A stretch of 64,000 nucleotides of DNA from Hyphomicrobiales bacterium (GTDB taxonomy: Bacteria > Pseudomonadota > Alphaproteobacteria > Rhizobiales > Rhizobiaceae), in contig UCJA01000016.1 in assembly GCA_900472675.1 (NCBI GenBank), positions 1-64,000 on the forward strand, read 5' to 3'. The notes below the pieces were generated by a model. That model ran no database searches. It worked only from the letters and a program-made list of their open reading frames with translations, and was not told the DNA's origin. The number at the start of each line of letters is the position of its first letter. Positions within the stretch are counted from its first letter, which is position 1. A program made the translations under genes and the position numbers. This document shows positions 54,529 to 62,659 of this stretch, in pieces.

Positions 54529-55799
54529 GCCTCGTACTCGACACCCGTCGCCAGCCTTTCAACCCACACCGGGCGGGCCTGCATCTGTTCGGCAGCGCCA
54601 TGATCGGGCTGGGCGTGCTTCTCTCCGGCTTCGTGATCTCCGAGCCGGCCCCCTATGAGCTGATGATGGCGAGCCAGATCGCACTCTGGTTCGTGCTGGG
54701 GCTGAAGATCTCGCGCACGGTCGGACTGCTGATGCTGATGCTTTTGACCTTCAACCTCAGCGGCCTGTTCTCCATGTTCGTGATGAAGGACATCAGCGAC
54801 GCGCCGATGTATTTCGCCGTCTCTACCTTCCTGGCGATCACTGCCGTCTTCTATGCGGCGATCGTGGAAGCCGATCACCGGCGGCTGGCGCTGATTTTCC
54901 ACGTCTGGGTACTGGCTGCCATCATCACCGCGCTGCTCGGCATTCTCGGATATTTCGACGCCTTCCCCGGCTCGCACGTGTTTACGCGCTACAACCGCGC
55001 GATGGGCGCCTTCCAGGATCCGAACGTGTTCGGTCCCTATCTGGTGGCGCCGCTGCTCTACCTTCTCTACCGGATGCTGACCGGGCCGCTTTTGAAGACA
55101 CCGCTGCTGATTCTCGGCATCCTGGTGCTGGCGCTCGGCATCTTCCTGTCTTTCTCCCGCGCTGCCTGGGGCCTGTTGATCTTTGGTGCCATCGTGCTGG
55201 TCATCGTCATGCTGCTCAAGGAGCGCACGACGGCGTTCCGCTTCAAGATCCTCGCCATCTCGCTTGGCGCTGCGGTTTTCCTCGTGCTGGTGCTGGCGAT
55301 CGCGCTGCAATTTCCGCAGATCTCCGACCTGTTCAGCAACCGCGCCAAGCTGGTGCAGGATTACGACGGCGCCAGGCTCGGCCGCTTCGAGCGGCACAAG
55401 ATCGGCTTCCTGATGGCCATGGAGCGGCCGCTTGGGATGGGGCCCATGGCGTTCGGCAAGATTTTTGGCGAGGACGAGCACAATATCTGGCTGAAGACGC
55501 TGACCACCTATGGCTGGCTGGGCGCCGTGACCTACCAGATCATGCTGTGGTCGTCCCTCTGCTTCGGCTTCCGCTACATGCTGCGCGAGCGGCCCTGGCA
55601 ACCTTTCCTGATGATCGCCTGGGTGCTGATCCTCGGCCATGCGATGATCGGCAATGTCATCGACACCGACCACTGGCGCCATTTCTACATGCTGCTCGGC
55701 ATGCTGTGGGGCTGCATCGCACTCGAGCATCGCCACCAGCGCGATCTCACCTCCAGGACGACACGGCGCGATGTTCCGGTTACAGCGACGACGGCTTGA
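54525..55799 (+). CDS. O-antigen ligase/Wzy-type polymerase
   Basis: The 424-residue protein has about ten transmembrane helices and the Wzy_C/O-antigen-ligase pattern: RAMGAFQDPNVFGPYLVAPLLYLLYR, FLSFSRAAWGLLIFG, and a large periplasmic loop with the conserved histidine in FGEDEHNIWLKTLTTYGWLG. It either polymerises lipid-linked repeat units or ligates chains at the outer face of the inner membrane. The start is TTG at 54525, overlapping the previous stop as TTGA, so it is coupled to the initiating transferase. No Wzx flippase gene is seen in this locus. Confidence 0.9.
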   Translation: MSLVLDTRRQPFNPHRAGLHLFGSAMIGLGVLLSGFVISEPAPYELMMASQIALWFVLGLKISRTVGLLMLMLLTFNLSGLFSMFVMKDISDAPMYFAVSTFLAITAVFYAAIVEADHRRLALIFHVWVLAAIITALLGILGYFDAFPGSHVFTRYNRAMGAFQDPNVFGPYLVAPLLYLLYRMLTGPLLKTPLLILGILVLALGIFLSFSRAAWGLLIFGAIVLVIVMLLKERTTAFRFKILAISLGAAVFLVLVLAIALQFPQISDLFSNRAKLVQDYDGARLGRFERHKIGFLMAMERPLGMGPMAFGKIFGEDEHNIWLKTLTTYGWLGAVTYQIMLWSSLCFGFRYMLRERPWQPFLMIAWVLILGHAMIGNVIDTDHWRHFYMLLGMLWGCIALEHRHQRDLTSRTTRRDVPVTATTA

Positions 55800-55829
55800 C
55801 TTCGGATTTGCCTGCGCCAAATTGGCAAG

Positions 55830-56123
55830 ATGCTGACACCTTCTCAACTCCGCGCTGCCCGCGCACTCATCGGCCTTCCCGTCAACGAGGCTTCCGGCCT
55901 GTCCGGCCTTTCGGCTGAAGTCATCGTCCAGGCGGAGGGCGACGGCGCGCATGTGGCGCCCGACGTCATGGATCGGCTGCAGACCCTTCTGGAATCCAAG
56001 GGCGTCATGTTCCTGGGTGCTGGCGAAGGAGACGCAGGCGCCGGACCCGGCGTCAGGCTGCGCCAAGGCTCCCACGATGAAGGCATCCGGCCCGAAAATC
56101 TTAATTCCTTCAACGACGGATAA
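55830..56123 (+). CDS. Small HTH-like protein (degenerate XRE)
   Basis: The 97-residue protein begins MLTPSQLRAARALIGLPVNEASGLSGLSAEVI, the start of rhizobial XRE-type regulators (usual form MLTxxQxRAARALLGWSQ...LA..AGVS). The helix-turn-helix is altered: the LA-E-AGVS turn reads NEASGLSGLSAE. The C-terminal part is Gly/Asp-rich and probably flexible. It may be a small transcription factor for the polysaccharide genes, 30 bases upstream of it on the same strand, or a relic. An EcfG-type promoter for the next gene follows its stop. The protein call is likely; DNA binding is uncertain. Confidence 0.65.
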   Translation: MLTPSQLRAARALIGLPVNEASGLSGLSAEVIVQAEGDGAHVAPDVMDRLQTLLESKGVMFLGAGEGDAGAGPGVRLRQGSHDEGIRPENLNSFNDG

Positions 56124-56140
56124 AAAACTGCTGCGGTGCG

Positions 56141-56165
56141 GGAACCTTTTGGCACTCTTTGCGTT
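56141..56165 (+). promoter_or_regulatory. EcfG-type (general stress) promoter for the 49-residue protein
   Basis: GGAAC (56141-56145), 16 bases, CGTT (56162-56165) match the EcfG consensus exactly. The start would be near 56172, about 28 bases before the ATG of the small membrane protein. Confidence 0.72.
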
Positions 56166-56199
56166 TCCACGCCGCAATTGAGTGCAAGGGGACTTACGC

Positions 56200-56349
56200 A
56201 TGGCACGGACGAACAATCTCTACTTCATCATGGGCGCTTTGCTGGTGATCGTCATCGGTCTCGGCTTCTACATCTACCACGAGCAGACGAAGCCCAAGGG
56301 CGTCGACATCAGCATCGGCGAGAACGGCGTCAAGGTGCAGGAAAACTAA
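56200..56349 (+). CDS. 49-residue single-pass membrane protein
   Basis: This short frame encodes MARTNNLYFIMGALLVIVIG followed by LGFYIYHEQTKPKGVDIS and IGENGVKVQEN. It has one transmembrane helix (residues about 8-26) and a short acidic/basic tail that would face the periplasm. AAGGGGAC precedes the ATG. A full-consensus EcfG promoter lies upstream and a terminator right after the stop, so it is a complete single-gene unit. Similar 45-60 residue proteins are common in rhizobia, without known role. A general-stress membrane function is inferred from the promoter. Confidence 0.78.
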   Translation: MARTNNLYFIMGALLVIVIGLGFYIYHEQTKPKGVDISIGENGVKVQEN

Positions 56350-56355
56350 GATCAG

Positions 56356-56378
56356 GGCCGCCTAAAGGGCGGCTCTTT
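56356..56378 (+). terminator. Terminator of the 49-residue protein gene
   Basis: GCCGCC and GGCGGC pair around TAAAG, followed by TCTTTCC, just seven bases after the stop. The T-run is short but the position is typical. Confidence 0.65.
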
Positions 56379-56527
56379 CCGTTTCAGTCTTCACAGCGAC
56401 ACTCTTCACATCAGCGTTGCCGTAGCCGACCGCAGAAAACGACGGTTTGAGCGCCATCTCTTCTTCCAGGGGACGCGGGACTAAAGTCCCGATCCGGCGA
56501 CACTACCCTTCCCGGCTTACTGCCCAA

Positions 56528-56553
56528 GGAACTTTTGAAGTCCTGCCGCAGTT
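56528..56553 (+). promoter_or_regulatory. Near-consensus EcfG promoter for a secreted protein
   Basis: GGAAC, 17 bases, AGTT (one mismatch to CGTT) lies about 60 bases ahead of the secreted-protein ATG. The upstream gap 56379-56527 holds only a short palindrome (GGGACTAAAGTCCC, 56483-56496) and no gene. Confidence 0.4.
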
Positions 56554-56615
56554 TAACAGGCGTCAAATCAATCACGGCGTCGCCAATTCTTGACGTGGAC
56601 GCCCAGGAGGAAAGC

Positions 56616-56957
56616 ATGTTGAAGTTCGTTACCAAGACCAGCCTTGCCGTCGCTCTCGTGGCCAGCACGCTCGGCGCATCCGCCATGACGGCTTCGGCCC
56701 AGGATCTTGAACTGCGGGTCGGCCCGAACGGCGTGCGTCCCGTTATCCGAGACCGCGAAATGGATCGTCGTGACATGGACCGGCGCGATCGTCGTGGCTG
56801 CAGCCCCGAAGAAGCACGCGCCGCTGCCCGCGACGAAGGTTTCCGCCGCCCCGAAGTGGTTCGCGTTACCGAGCGCAGCGTGACCATCCAGGGCTTTACC
56901 CGCAACGGCCCGGACCGGATCACCTTCGCTAACCGTCGCGGCTGCCCGCTCGCCTGA
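56616..56957 (+). CDS. Small secreted protein with Arg/Asp-rich repeat
   Basis: The 113-residue precursor has a signal peptide (MLKFVTKTSLAVALVASTLG through ASA, cleavage near residue 28). The mature protein has a charged repeat, DREMDRRDMDRRDRRG (about 46-61), then CSPEEARAAARDEGFRRPEVV and a C-terminal Cys in NRRGCPLA. The two Cys could form a disulfide. AGGAGG before the ATG fixes the start. It has an EcfG-like promoter and its own terminator. It resembles uncharacterised rhizobial periplasmic proteins; no function is assigned. Confidence 0.82.
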   Translation: MLKFVTKTSLAVALVASTLGASAMTASAQDLELRVGPNGVRPVIRDREMDRRDMDRRDRRGCSPEEARAAARDEGFRRPEVVRVTERSVTIQGFTRNGPDRITFANRRGCPLA

Positions 56958-56985
56958 ATGATCAGGCCTTGACGCTCACAACCAG

Positions 56986-57010
56986 CCCTGCCCTTGCGGC
57001 AGGGTTTTTT
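56986..57010 (+). terminator. Intrinsic terminator of the secreted-protein gene
   Basis: CCCTGCC (56986-56992) and GGCAGGG (56998-57004) pair around CTTGC and are followed by six T residues, 28 bases after the stop. Confidence 0.9.
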
Positions 57011-57099
57011 ATTGCTTCATCACGGTGATGCGCTAGTTGGATGCTGCATGCCTTCGTCGGTCGGCGCGGGTGTATGACAATATCCAGCAGGCAACCCTC

Positions 57100-58344
57100 A
57101 TGACCACAGAACCGGACATCGCAATCATCGGCGCAGGGGCGGCCGGCATTGGCGCGGCGCGGCGTCTCGCAGGCCGCGGCCTGACAGTGGTGATGATCGA
57201 GGCCATGCCGCGTACCGGCGGGCGAGCCTGGACGCAGACAACGAGCGTCGGCCAGTTCGACCTCGGTTGCGGCTGGCTCCACTCGGCCGAGCGAAACCCT
57301 TGGGTAGAGATCGCGGAAAGCGCCGGTATCGCCATCGACCGAAGGCGCTCCGCCTGGGGCGAACAGTTCGGTCAACTCGGGTTCAGCCCGGCCGAGCAGG
57401 AAGAAGCAGGAGAAGCCTTCGACCGCTGGAACGAGGCTCTGGCGGCTGACCCGCCGTCAAGCGACCGGGCGTCCGACAGGCTTGATCCCGACAGCCCCTG
57501 GAACACCTATATCGGCGCCCTCAGCGGCTTCATCAACGGCGACGAACCGCAGCGGCTTTCCGCCCGCGACTATTCAGCCTACGACCAGGCCTCCAGCGAC
57601 AACAATTGGCGCATGCCAAGCGGCTACGGCACGCTGATCACCTCCAGCCTTCCCTCAAACACGTCGGTGCGCCTCGATGCGCCGCTGCAGTCCATCGACC
57701 TTTCCGGCAAGCGTGTGGCGCTGGAAACGACGGTGGGCAGGCTGCAGCCGCGCGCGGCGATCGTCACCGTGTCCACGAACGTGCTGGCCGGCGACAGCAT
57801 TGTCTGGCCGTCCGCGCTCGACCCCTGGCGCGACGCGGCACGGCGACTGCCACTCGGCAGCAACGAGAAGCTCTTCCTGGAAATTTCAGGCAACAGCCCG
57901 TTCGAAGCGGAGACTCATCTGATCGGCAATCCGCGCGATGCCGAAACCGGGAGCTACTACATCCGCCCCTTCGGCTTGCCGGTGATCGAATGCTATCTCG
58001 GCGGCGCAGGGGCACGGGCTGCGGCTTCGATGGGCATGGAGGCAGCTTTTGCCAGGGCGATCGAGCAGATCGTTTCCCTGTTCGGCTCCTCCGTGCGGGC
58101 GAACCTGCGTCCGCTGGTCGCTTCCGACTGGGCGCATGCGCCAACCATCGGCGGCGCCTATAGCCATGCGCTTCCAGGCGAAGCGCATGCTCGCAGCGTT
58201 TTGGCGCAATCTTTCGATCAGCGGCTGTTCTTTGCCGGAGAGGCCACCCACCGGACCGACTTTTCCACGGCCCACGGCGCCTACCAGAGCGGCGTTCGCG
58301 CCGCCGAAGAAGCGCTGGAAGCACTCGGCATGCCATCCGCCTAG
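57100..58344 (+). CDS. FAD-dependent amine oxidase-like protein
   Basis: The 414-residue flavoprotein has the dinucleotide motif IIGAGAAGIGAARRLAGRG at its N-terminus and the flavin monoamine oxidase signature RTGGRAWTQ. Near the C-terminus, FFAGEATHRTDFSTAHGAYQSG contacts FAD and closes the fold. It lacks a signal peptide, so it should be cytoplasmic. Substrates in the family include monoamines, polyamines and amino acids; none is predictable. The ATG at 57100 is chosen because it directly opens the beta strand; a longer frame from 57037 adds unrelated residues. Confidence 0.9.
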   Translation: MTTEPDIAIIGAGAAGIGAARRLAGRGLTVVMIEAMPRTGGRAWTQTTSVGQFDLGCGWLHSAERNPWVEIAESAGIAIDRRRSAWGEQFGQLGFSPAEQEEAGEAFDRWNEALAADPPSSDRASDRLDPDSPWNTYIGALSGFINGDEPQRLSARDYSAYDQASSDNNWRMPSGYGTLITSSLPSNTSVRLDAPLQSIDLSGKRVALETTVGRLQPRAAIVTVSTNVLAGDSIVWPSALDPWRDAARRLPLGSNEKLFLEISGNSPFEAETHLIGNPRDAETGSYYIRPFGLPVIECYLGGAGARAAASMGMEAAFARAIEQIVSLFGSSVRANLRPLVASDWAHAPTIGGAYSHALPGEAHARSVLAQSFDQRLFFAGEATHRTDFSTAHGAYQSGVRAAEEALEALGMPSA

Positions 58345-58399
58345 GCCGACGCTGGCTCGACAACAGGATTGATTCGGCAGGGATTTAAGGTGGTTGAGT

Positions 58400-58439
58400 T
58401 TCGTTCTCGCCGGCTGAAGCCGTTGGGGGTGAGAACGAA
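58400..58439. repeat. Nested inverted repeat between amine oxidase and tRNA-Pro
   Basis: TTCGTTCTC (58400-58408) and GAGAACGAA (58431-58439) pair perfectly and extend inward by CC/GG past one mismatch; inside is a small GGC-TGAA-GCC hairpin. It may end the amine oxidase message or the tRNA-Pro transcript, although neither side has a T-run. Confidence 0.6.
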
Positions 58440-58447
58440 GATTTAAT

Positions 58448-58524
<77 letters not shown>

Positions 58525-58835
58525 ACCAGCTCTATGAGCACGGTTTCCCTAGACTTTCCGCTTATGCGGTGCAAGCCGAAAATCGGGGCTGTGGAAATAA
58601 AAGCAAACAGAAGGCGCTGGAAAGCGCTGTCCAGAACGAAAAGTCACACCGCCCGCCCCCCTTCCGTTCTCACCTTACCGGCTCCTCTCGGCTTTCTGGA
58701 CCGAGACAAACGCGGTGGCCACGGTGCGGGTTTTCTTCTACCGCTCGCGTATCTGCGAGCCTCAGGTGATGGGGTTAGGCGCCATTGTTATTGGGTGCGG
58801 CCGGGGCCAAGAGGCGTCCGCCCATCCCAACCGCT
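58525..58835. other. Gene-free stretch between tRNA-Pro and the FkbM gene
   Basis: About 310 bases with several open frames but no ribosome-binding site or conserved motif. It holds a further CCGTTCTCACC word like the arm of the repeat beyond the tRNA. It probably includes the tRNA-Pro promoter. I see no integrase or tRNA-end repeat. Confidence 0.35.
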
Positions 58836-59564
58836 CTATCGCGAGAACGCAAATACCCGCTCATCTGACTGGTCCAGCAGCAAGTTGAAATCTTGATTCA
58901 AAAGGCTTTTTACGAGTCTTGTCACCTCGCCGTCCCCAACGATGTGAGGATGGAATTCCACGCAGATCGCACGTAGGGTTGAAGGAAAGGTCCAGCTTAA
59001 GACGTTGCTTTCGGCGCCTTCGATATCGATTACGAGTACGGTCGGGTGAACTTCATCGAAGATTTCCTGCAGGGAATGCTGAGGAACCGAAATCTTGGAC
59101 TGAATGCCTCGCCCCCGATCATGGGTAGAAGACGATTCGAATGTCTGGTCGTTTACGTAGAACTGGATGTGCCCCTTATCACGGCCAACACTGGCGATCC
59201 GGGGCCTGTAGGCAAAGTTATTGGCCTCAGCGATGGCTATAATAGATCGTTCAAGATTTGGGTTTGCCTCATACGTCGTCAGTCTGCCGCCCTTTCCGAG
59301 CAAAGAGGCTATCGAGGCTGACACAATTCCCACTCCAGCGCCGATTTCAAGGACCGAGTCGTCTGCTCTGACAAGTGCTTTGATCGACCGCCGCTCCGGG
59401 TCCTCATAACGTCCTGCGTAGACCCGGCGCCTGACTTGCCTGAGTTCCGCAGTAGCATTCAATGGAACAACGATGCTGTCCAGTTTTAGCTTCGATGGTT
59501 GTGTCACCCGGAGCCACGCGTAGCGTAGGTGTTTCCGAGCGTCGTCCAATACTCTCTTGAACAT
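58836..59564 (-). CDS. FkbM-family SAM-dependent methyltransferase
   Basis: The 242-residue protein has the SAM-binding motif SVLEIGAGVGIVSASIAS, TYEANPNLERS as the second acidic loop, and the FkbM signature VLVIDIEGAESNVL. FkbM enzymes O-methylate sugars, lipids or natural products; in rhizobia several modify surface sugars. The ATG at 59564 (MFKRVLDDARKHL) follows GGGGGCG; a start at 59588 is possible. Its base composition is visibly less G+C-rich than its neighbours and it sits beside tRNA-Pro in an otherwise conserved block, which suggests horizontal acquisition. Target unknown. Confidence 0.85.
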   Translation of the reverse strand: MFKRVLDDARKHLRYAWLRVTQPSKLKLDSIVVPLNATAELRQVRRRVYAGRYEDPERRSIKALVRADDSVLEIGAGVGIVSASIASLLGKGGRLTTYEANPNLERSIIAIAEANNFAYRPRIASVGRDKGHIQFYVNDQTFESSSTHDRGRGIQSKISVPQHSLQEIFDEVHPTVLVIDIEGAESNVLSWTFPSTLRAICVEFHPHIVGDGEVTRLVKSLLNQDFNLLLDQSDERVFAFSR

Positions 59565-59934
59565 CTGCGCCCCCGCCAGTTGTATCATAACTGTACAGAA
59601 ACACCCCAAGGCGGCAATAGATAACTGGCGTTACTTATGCTGCCAGCGCCACTCTCGATAGGGTCGGGATTCACCTTATGAGAACGACCAAAGCAGCACC
59701 ACTAGCCCGTATGGAGCCAAATACAGGCCACATGCAACAGCAGGATTGCACATATGCGGCCTGCGTGGGGCCTCGGCTGCATCTGAAAGCAATCCGCTAC
59801 AGTCAACCTACCCGCATGGCGGCTGCGTATTCGATATTTGAGGCAGCGGCGGCGCAAGGGGAAAATCCCATTATCGCCGCCGCAATTGTTGTTCAGGTCA
59901 AACCGGCTTCATCCCGCTTTGGGGATAGCACTTA
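59565..59934. other. Gene-free, A+T-richer stretch upstream of the FkbM gene
   Basis: About 370 bases, part of the same atypical-composition block as the FkbM gene. A plus-strand frame at 59678-59965 (95 codons) overlaps the end of the BA14K gene and lacks a good ribosome-binding site, so it is not called. No repeat or mobile-element end was recognised. Confidence 0.4.
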
Positions 59935-60417
59935 TCAGTTGACGCACTGGCGACGCGGACCGTAGTTCGGCTGGTAGGTGTTGTCCGAAGCACGATACGA
60001 GCGGTAACGGGCATAGCATGCGTTCACATGGCTGTTTCCGCCCACGTAGCGCTGCTGGGGGGCGTAACGCGGCTGTGCCAGTGCACCGCCGATGATGGCG
60101 CCTGCTGCCAGGCCACCGATAATCGCGCCAGCATTACCGTTGTGGTGACGGTAGTTGCGGTTGCGATAGTAGCGGTTGCCGTAGTCGTTGCGATGACCGT
60201 AGTAGCGATTGCCGCGGTCGTTACGATCGCGGAATCCGCCCCAGCGGCGGTCGTTGTGGCGACGGTCGCCATGACGCCAGTACTGGACCTGCTGCACATC
60301 CGCAGCCGGCTGCGACGCCTCTACCTTGGGTGCGCTGGCGACCGGGAAGGCCTGAGCCGGAAGGACGCCCGTAAAGGCAGTCATGACCGATATGGCAATG
60401 ATAGCGAGTTTTTTCAT
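59935..60417 (-). CDS. BA14K-family secreted protein
   Basis: The 160-residue precursor has a signal peptide (MKKLAIIAISVMTAFTGVLP ... AQA). A His/Arg/Asn/Tyr-rich repetitive region follows (about 48-95, patterns like RNDRGNRYYGHRNDYGNRYY), then a glycine-rich hydrophobic segment (AGAIIGGLAAGAIIGGAL). The C-terminal signature HVNACYARYRSYRASDNTYQ belongs to the BA14K family, first seen as an immunoreactive Brucella protein with lectin-like behaviour. AAGGAGA precedes the ATG. It likely resides in the envelope; a role in LPS or envelope integrity is known only for Brucella relatives. Confidence 0.9.
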   Translation of the reverse strand: MKKLAIIAISVMTAFTGVLPAQAFPVASAPKVEASQPAADVQQVQYWRHGDRRHNDRRWGGFRDRNDRGNRYYGHRNDYGNRYYRNRNYRHHNGNAGAIIGGLAAGAIIGGALAQPRYAPQQRYVGGNSHVNACYARYRSYRASDNTYQPNYGPRRQCVN

Positions 60418-60522
60418 AGTCTTCTCCTTGGGATATAGCTTCCTCGGGAGAGAAATGATTTCAGAGGCTTCTGGAGCCATCTGCGCCTGTCACATTGACG
60501 TGAATGCGCTCAGAGGCTGCGG

Positions 60523-61059
60523 CTAGCGAACCTGGTCGAGCAGGCGCTTGCATTCGAGGAGGTCGAACAGCGCCTCCTGCAGGAGAGCGCGATCCTCCTT
60601 GCCGATGCTCGACTTGCCGATCGAGACTTCCGGCATGCCGTCGTCGCCTACGGACCCGAAGCCGAAGAAGCGGCCGCTCGGCTTCACCTTGGGGCGTCCG
60701 ACGATCTGGTCCTCGTCGGCCGTCGCGGCCTTGGGCTCCATCTGCCGCTCGTTGTTGGCCGCCATGATGGCTTCCATGGTTGCCATGTCGCCGGAGGCGA
60801 TTGCCGACACGAACTTGTTGCCATTGGTCTTCAGGAGCTTTTGGACGCCCTTGATCGTATAGCCGTGGTCGTAGAGCAGATGGCGGATGCCCTTCAGCAG
60901 GTCCACGTCCTCGGGGCGGTAATAGCGACGCCCCCCGCCCCGCTTCATCGGCTTGATCTGCTGGAAGCGAGTCTCCCAGAATCGAAGCACATGCTGCGGA
61001 AGGTCGAGATCGTCGGCGACCTCGCTGATCGTACGGAAGGCGTCCGGGCTCTTGTCCAA
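60523..61059 (-). CDS. MerR-family transcriptional regulator
   Basis: The 178-residue protein has the N-terminal MerR winged helix: [29 protein letters not shown] and [32 protein letters not shown]. The C-terminus is polar and lacks Cys metal-binding residues, so it is unlikely to be a metal sensor. It follows ihfA on the same strand, an arrangement conserved in Rhizobiales (plsX-fabH-ihfA-merR). Regulated genes are unknown. The 148-base gap to ihfA contains no clear terminator. Confidence 0.93.
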   Translation of the reverse strand: MDKSPDAFRTISEVADDLDLPQHVLRFWETRFQQIKPMKRGGGRRYYRPEDVDLLKGIRHLLYDHGYTIKGVQKLLKTNGNKFVSAIASGDMATMEAIMAANNERQMEPKAATADEDQIVGRPKVKPSGRFFGFGSVGDDGMPEVSIGKSSIGKEDRALLQEALFDLLECKRLLDQVR

Positions 61060-61207
61060 GTGTCTTTCTCCCAGCAGCGAGACGATCGCGCGGCGGCGAA
61101 TCCCAAGATGCCGATTCTATCGCCAGTTCTTGACGAATCGCACAGATCTCAACGGTTTGCACCGTGGGATTCAAGCATGTTCACAGGAATGGGAATTTTT
61201 GGCGAGA

Positions 61208-61546
61208 TCAGCTGACGGGGCTGAGCGGCTTCTGTTTGGCCTTGCGCGAGGTATGGGCCTTGAGGATCCGCTGCTTCAGGACGTTGGAAGCCTTGAAGGT
61301 CATCACCCGCCGCGGCGAAATCGGCACTTCCTCACCGGTTTTCGGGTTGCGGCCGATGCGCTCGTTCTTGGCGCGGACCTGGAAGGTCGCGAAGGACGAC
61401 AGCTTGACGACCTCGCCCCGCACGATGGCATTGCAGATCTCGTCGATCACCGTCTCGACAAGTTCGGCCGATTCGGTTCGGGAGAGCCCAACCTTGCGAA
61501 ATACGGATTCCGCCAGATCCGCGCGCGTCACTGTCTTTCCGGCCAT
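61208..61546 (-). CDS. ihfA: Integration host factor subunit alpha
   Basis: The 112-residue protein starts [20 protein letters not shown] and contains [29 protein letters not shown], the beta-arm that inserts in the DNA minor groove. IHF is a sequence-specific DNA-bending heterodimer used in transcription, replication and recombination. The C-terminal tail ([15 protein letters not shown]) is longer than in E. coli, as in other rhizobia. The ATG at 61546 is chosen over seven extra upstream codons for lack of conservation there. It is the third gene of the plsX-fabH-ihfA series. Confidence 0.96.
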   Translation of the reverse strand: MAGKTVTRADLAESVFRKVGLSRTESAELVETVIDEICNAIVRGEVVKLSSFATFQVRAKNERIGRNPKTGEEVPISPRRVMTFKASNVLKQRILKAHTSRKAKQKPLSPVS

Positions 61547-61668
61547 GGTCCCCGCCCGATTTTTCAAATTGATGTTATCAAAGCCGGCTGAGAGTATTTT
61601 GGTTAAGGGCGGGGGTCAAGCGCCTGTCCTTAGTCACTTATTTCGCTTTGGAGTCGGCCAGAGCGTTG

Positions 61669-62640
61669 CTACCAGCGGACGAGTAGCGCACCCCAGGTAA
61701 AGCCGCCGCCCATCGCCTCCAGCATCACCAGATCGCCCTTCTTGATGCGCCCGTCGGCACAGGCAACCGCGAGCGCCAGCGGGATCGATGCGGCGGAGGT
61801 ATTGCCGTGAAGATCGACCGTCACCACCACCTTTTCCGTTGGAATCCCGAGCTTTTTGGCAGATCCGTCAATGATGCGCCGGTTGGCCTGATGAGGCACC
61901 AGCCAGTCCAGATCTTCGGCCGTGGTTCCGGTGGCGGTAAAGACACCCTCGATCACGTCGGTGATCATCGCCACCGCATGCTTGAAGACCTCGCGGCCTT
62001 CCATGCGCAGATGGCCGACGGTGCCGGTTGTGGAGGGTCCGCCATCGACGTAGAGCTTGTCCTTGTGCGAACCATCCGAGCGCAGCTGGGCTGCCAGAAT
62101 GCCCCGGTCGTCGACCGTTCCGGCGCCTTCCTGCGCTTCCAGGATGATAGCGCCCGCGCCATCGCCGAAGAGAACGCAGGTGGTGCGGTCCTGCCAGTCG
62201 AGGATGCGCGAGAAGGTTTCGGCGCCGATCACCAGGGCGCGCTTGGCCATGCCGCCGCGCAGATGGAGATCTGCCGTCGTCATGGCGTAGACGAAGCCGG
62301 TGCAGACCGCCTGCAGGTCGAAGGCGTAGCCGTGCTTCATGCCGAGCCGGTTCTGGATCTCGACGGCAGTGGCCGGGAAGGTATTGTTGGGCGTCGAGGT
62401 GGCGACCAGGACGAGATCGATATCGTCGGGCGTCAGTCCGGCATTGTCGAGTGCCGCGCGGGCCGCCGCCTCGCCCAGCGACGCCGTCGTTTCGTCGTCT
62501 CCGGCAATATAGCGCTGGCGGATGCCCGTGCGCTGCACGATCCACTCATCGGTGGTCTCAACGATGTCTTCCAAATCGCGATTGGTGACAACGCGCTTGG
62601 GAAGCGCGGCGCCATAGCCGCGAACAACTGACCGGATCAT
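61669..62640 (-). CDS. fabH: 3-oxoacyl-ACP synthase III (KAS III)
   Basis: The 323-residue condensing enzyme starts fatty-acid synthesis by joining acetyl-CoA to malonyl-ACP. The catalytic triad is visible: Cys113 in [11 protein letters not shown], His in [10 protein letters not shown] and Asn in [13 protein letters not shown]. The N-terminus [17 protein letters not shown] and the ending [13 protein letters not shown] are typical of FabH. It starts 19 bases after plsX, with which it is co-transcribed. Confidence 0.97.
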   Translation of the reverse strand: MIRSVVRGYGAALPKRVVTNRDLEDIVETTDEWIVQRTGIRQRYIAGDDETTASLGEAAARAALDNAGLTPDDIDLVLVATSTPNNTFPATAVEIQNRLGMKHGYAFDLQAVCTGFVYAMTTADLHLRGGMAKRALVIGAETFSRILDWQDRTTCVLFGDGAGAIILEAQEGAGTVDDRGILAAQLRSDGSHKDKLYVDGGPSTTGTVGHLRMEGREVFKHAVAMITDVIEGVFTATGTTAEDLDWLVPHQANRRIIDGSAKKLGIPTEKVVVTVDLHGNTSAASIPLALAVACADGRIKKGDLVMLEAMGGGFTWGALLVRW

Positions 62641-62659
62641 ACTCGCTCACATCCTGTGA

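Noticed and set aside
59678..59965. 95-codon plus-strand frame
   Set aside because: No ribosome-binding site, no recognisable domain, and its end overlaps the well-supported BA14K gene.
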